A DNA stretch of 22,106 nt from an uncultured Propionibacteriaceae bacterium (GTDB lineage: Bacteria; Actinomycetota; Actinomycetes; Propionibacteriales; Propionibacteriaceae). A program made the position numbers and the translations under genes. Positions within the stretch are counted from its first letter, which is position 1. Every line of letters begins with the position of its first letter. The notes under the pieces were generated by a model that saw nothing but the letters and a program-made list of their open reading frames with translations, was not told where the DNA came from and ran no database searches. Of this stretch, positions 20,036 through 22,106 are shown one piece after another. The DNA lies in assembly GCA_936924635.1 (NCBI GenBank), contig CAKZHP010000094.1:1-22106 (forward strand). The letters run 5' to 3'.

Positions 20036-22106
20036 ATGGCACGCTCGCGCACGACCATGCCCGCCCCGCAGCGAGGCGAGACGGCGCCGCCCGGCCGCGC
20101 CGCGGGGGTCGCGGTGAGCACACGGGCCATCGACCGCCATGCGTACGCCCACGACGCCTCCCACTACCTGCTGCTGCCCCAGGCCGTCGCGACCCCGGCG
20201 ACGGCGGCCGAGGTGGCGGCCGTGCTGCGTGACGCCACGACCTCGCACACCCCGGTGACGTTCCGCTCCGGCGGCACCTCGCTGTCGGGTCAGGGCGTGA
20301 CCGATGGCCTGCTCGTCGACACCCGGCGCCACTTCCGCAGCCTGCGGGTCGAGGACGAGGGCCGGATCCTGGCCTGCGGCCCCGGGGTCACGGTGAGCCG
20401 GGCCAACGCCGAGCTCGCCCGGTTCGCCCGCAAGCTCGGCCCAGACCCCGCCAGCGAGGTGGCCTGCACCATCGGCGGCGTGGTGGCGAACAACTCCTCG
20501 GGCATGACGTGCGGCACCCATGCGAACACGTACGCCACGCTCGACTCCCTGGTCGTCGTGCTGCCGAGCGGGACGGTGCTCGACACCGGCGCGGCCGACG
20601 CCGATGACCGTCTGCACAGCCTGGAGCCGGAGATCCATGCCGGGCTGCTGGCCCTGCGCGAGCGCGTCGTGGGCTCGCCGGCCGCCCTGGAGACCATCGC
20701 GCAGCGGTTCTCGATCAAGAACACCATCGGCTACGGCATCAACTCACTCGTCGACCACAGCGAACCCGTCAAGATCCTGGAGCACCTGCTGATCGGCAGC
20801 GAGGGCACGCTCGGGTTCGTGGCGGAGGCCCGGTTCCGTACGTTGCCGGTGCAGCCGAACATCGGCACCGCCCTGCTGGTGCTGGACGACCTGGCCGCAG
20901 CCACCGGCGCCCTGCCCGCCCTGGTGGCCGAGGGCCTGGACGTCATCGAGCTGATGGACACCGCCTCCCTGCGGGTCGCCCAGACGCTGGTCGGCACACC
21001 CGCGGTGATCTCGGCGCTCACCATCGACAGCCAGGCCGCCCTGCTCGTCGAGCACCACGCCGAGACCGCCGAGGAGCTGGCCGAGAAGATGGCCTCGCTC
21101 ACGCGCGCGGTCGAGAGACTGGACGGCGCGGCCGGGCTCACGGTCGCGGCGGAGGCCACCGAGCGCGCCTCGCTGTGGAAGGTGCGCAAGGGCCTGTACA
21201 CCTCCGTCGCCGGCTCCCGGCCCACCGGCACCACGGCGCTGCTGGAGGACATCGCGGTGCCCGTGGCGAACCTGCTGCCCACCTGCCGGCAGCTGACGCG
21301 GCTGTTCGAGAAGCATGCGTACGACTCGTCGGTGATCTTCGGCCACGCCCGCGACGGCAACATCCACTTCCTCGTGAACGAGCGGTTCACCGACCCTCGC
21401 GGCCGGCAGCGCTTCGAGGCGTTCACCGCCGACATGGTGGACCTGGTGCTCGCGCAGGACGGCAACCTCAAGGCCGAGCACGGCACTGGCCGGATCATGG
21501 CCCCCTACGTGGAGCGCCAGTACGGCCCGGAGCTCTACGGAGTGATGCGGGAGATCAAGGCACTGATCGACCCCGCCGGCGTGCTCAGCCCGGGCGTCGT
21601 GCTGCCCGCGACCAACGCGCCCGACGAGTCGGCGATCCTGAAGCTGCCGGTCACGGTCGAGGAGGAGGTCGACAGGTGCGTGGAGTGCGGCTACTGCGAG
21701 CCGGTCTGCCCGTCGAAGGACCTCACGCTCACCCCGCGCCAGCGCATCGTGCTGCGGCGTGACATCACCGCCGCCCGGCAGGCCGGGGACGACGCGCTCG
21801 CCGACGAGCTCGAGCGTGACTACGCGTACGCGGGCGTGGACACCTGTGCCGTCGACGGGATGTGCCAGACCGCGTGCCCGGTGTCGATCAACACCGGCGA
21901 CCTGGTACGTCGCCTGCGCGCCGAGGACGCCGGCCGGGTGGAGTCGGCGGCGTGGGCAGCAGCGGCCCGTACGTGGGGTGTCGTCTCCCGCGCCGGCTCC
22001 GTCGCGCTGACCGTGGCCGACAAGGTGCCGGCACCCCTGGTGCGCGGGGTCACCGACGCCGCCCGGGCGGTCGTCCCCGACGCCGTCGAGCAGACCCGCA
22101 CCATCG
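20036..22106 (+). CDS. FAD/4Fe-4S oxidoreductase, D-lactate or glycolate dehydrogenase type (partial)
   Basis: The first 690 codons of an open frame that runs past the window end. An FAD_binding_4 domain (about 45-190) carries F-R-S-G-G-T-S-L-S-G-Q (76-86), which binds FAD. An FAD-oxidase C-terminal domain (about 225-520) carries F-G-H437-A-R-D-G-N-I-H444 and ends in D-P-A-G-V-L-S-P-G. A ferredoxin-like module follows with C548-x2-C551-x2-C554-x3-C558-P and C604-x5-C610-x3-C614-P. This order is that of large D-lactate or 2-hydroxyacid dehydrogenases that pass electrons to the respiratory chain; full-length versions reach about 950 residues with a CCG-rich tail, which would lie beyond this window. 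Exact substrate unresolved. The ATG at 20036 is preceded by TACGGT at six bases. Confidence 0.93.
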   Translation, partial: MARSRTTMPAPQRGETAPPGRAAGVAVSTRAIDRHAYAHDASHYLLLPQAVATPATAAEVAAVLRDATTSHTPVTFRSGGTSLSGQGVTDGLLVDTRRHFRSLRVEDEGRILACGPGVTVSRANAELARFARKLGPDPASEVACTIGGVVANNSSGMTCGTHANTYATLDSLVVVLPSGTVLDTGAADADDRLHSLEPEIHAGLLALRERVVGSPAALETIAQRFSIKNTIGYGINSLVDHSEPVKILEHLLIGSEGTLGFVAEARFRTLPVQPNIGTALLVLDDLAAATGALPALVAEGLDVIELMDTASLRVAQTLVGTPAVISALTIDSQAALLVEHHAETAEELAEKMASLTRAVERLDGAAGLTVAAEATERASLWKVRKGLYTSVAGSRPTGTTALLEDIAVPVANLLPTCRQLTRLFEKHAYDSSVIFGHARDGNIHFLVNERFTDPRGRQRFEAFTADMVDLVLAQDGNLKAEHGTGRIMAPYVERQYGPELYGVMREIKALIDPAGVLSPGVVLPATNAPDESAILKLPVTVEEEVDRCVECGYCEPVCPSKDLTLTPRQRIVLRRDITAARQAGDDALADELERDYAYAGVDTCAVDGMCQTACPVSINTGDLVRRLRAEDAGRVESAAWAAAARTWGVVSRAGSVALTVADKVPAPLVRGVTDAARAVVPDAVEQTRTI

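Noticed and set aside
20036..22106. A possible frameshift in the FAD oxidoreductase
   Set aside because: Rechecking codon phase at the FAD motif (20261), the G-H-A-R-D-G-N motif (21341) and the cysteine cluster (21677) showed one continuous frame.
1..22106. Mobile elements, prophage genes, toxin-antitoxin pairs, CRISPR arrays
   Set aside because: No transposase, integrase, phage structural gene, toxin motif or regular direct repeat was found on either strand.

Overview
The window is high-GC (about 70 %) DNA from an actinobacterium. Three things show this: strong G/C preference at third codon positions, many starts that look leaderless with a TANNNT -10 box, and families typical of the phylum (Tat-exported DyP peroxidase, DUF2207 protein, S8 protease, alpha/beta-hydrolase with TAP-like C-terminus). 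The frequent GTACG word and the FAD/Fe-S D-lactate or glycolate dehydrogenase-type gene would suit Propionibacteriales, but that placement is inference. I see no insertion sequence, prophage, CRISPR array or rRNA. The layout is an ordinary chromosomal backbone with dense small operons.

Layout. 1-1100 (-): a zinc-ribbon NUDIX hydrolase followed by a YfcE-type phosphoesterase. 1173-2745 (+): a Trm11-like methyltransferase and a SixA-type phosphohistidine phosphatase. A 46-bp near-perfect palindrome (2752-2797) then separates these from a convergent minus-strand operon, transcribed 6294 to 2835. It encodes a zinc-ribbon membrane protein, a PCu(A)C copper chaperone, a DyP peroxidase and RNase HI fused to a DUF4440 domain; the first three are joined by 4-nt stop/start overlaps. 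Upstream lie a DUF2207 membrane protein and a YqeY/GatB-like protein, both minus strand.

8705-9096 is a non-coding gap between divergent genes. A small acidic protein (9097) and a large secreted Vpr-like subtilisin (9493-12141) follow. The subtilisin ends at a 34-bp perfect palindromic terminator shared with a convergent xi-class glutathione-transferase-like gene (12193-13224, -). A three-gene plus-strand operon (13286-14894) encodes a CmtR-like ArsR repressor, a CzcN/ICMT-like membrane methyltransferase and a short CDF-type cation transporter, and looks like a heavy-metal response unit. tRNA-Thr(CGT) (-) is at 14951-15026.

The right end holds a membrane-anchored TAP-like alpha/beta-hydrolase (-), a small putative ORF coupled to an NAD-dependent epimerase (+), a DoxX protein with a long acidic tail carrying an EF-hand-like loop (-), and the first 690 codons of an FAD plus 4Fe-4S oxidoreductase (+) that runs off the window.

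The most notable observations are the repressor operator that coincides with a leaderless start codon, the RNase HI-DUF4440 fusion at the end of the copper/heme-peroxidase operon, the DoxX-EF-hand fusion, the AT-rich 46-bp palindrome, and the consistency of leaderless starts (ten candidates). No clearly new defence or mobile system is visible.
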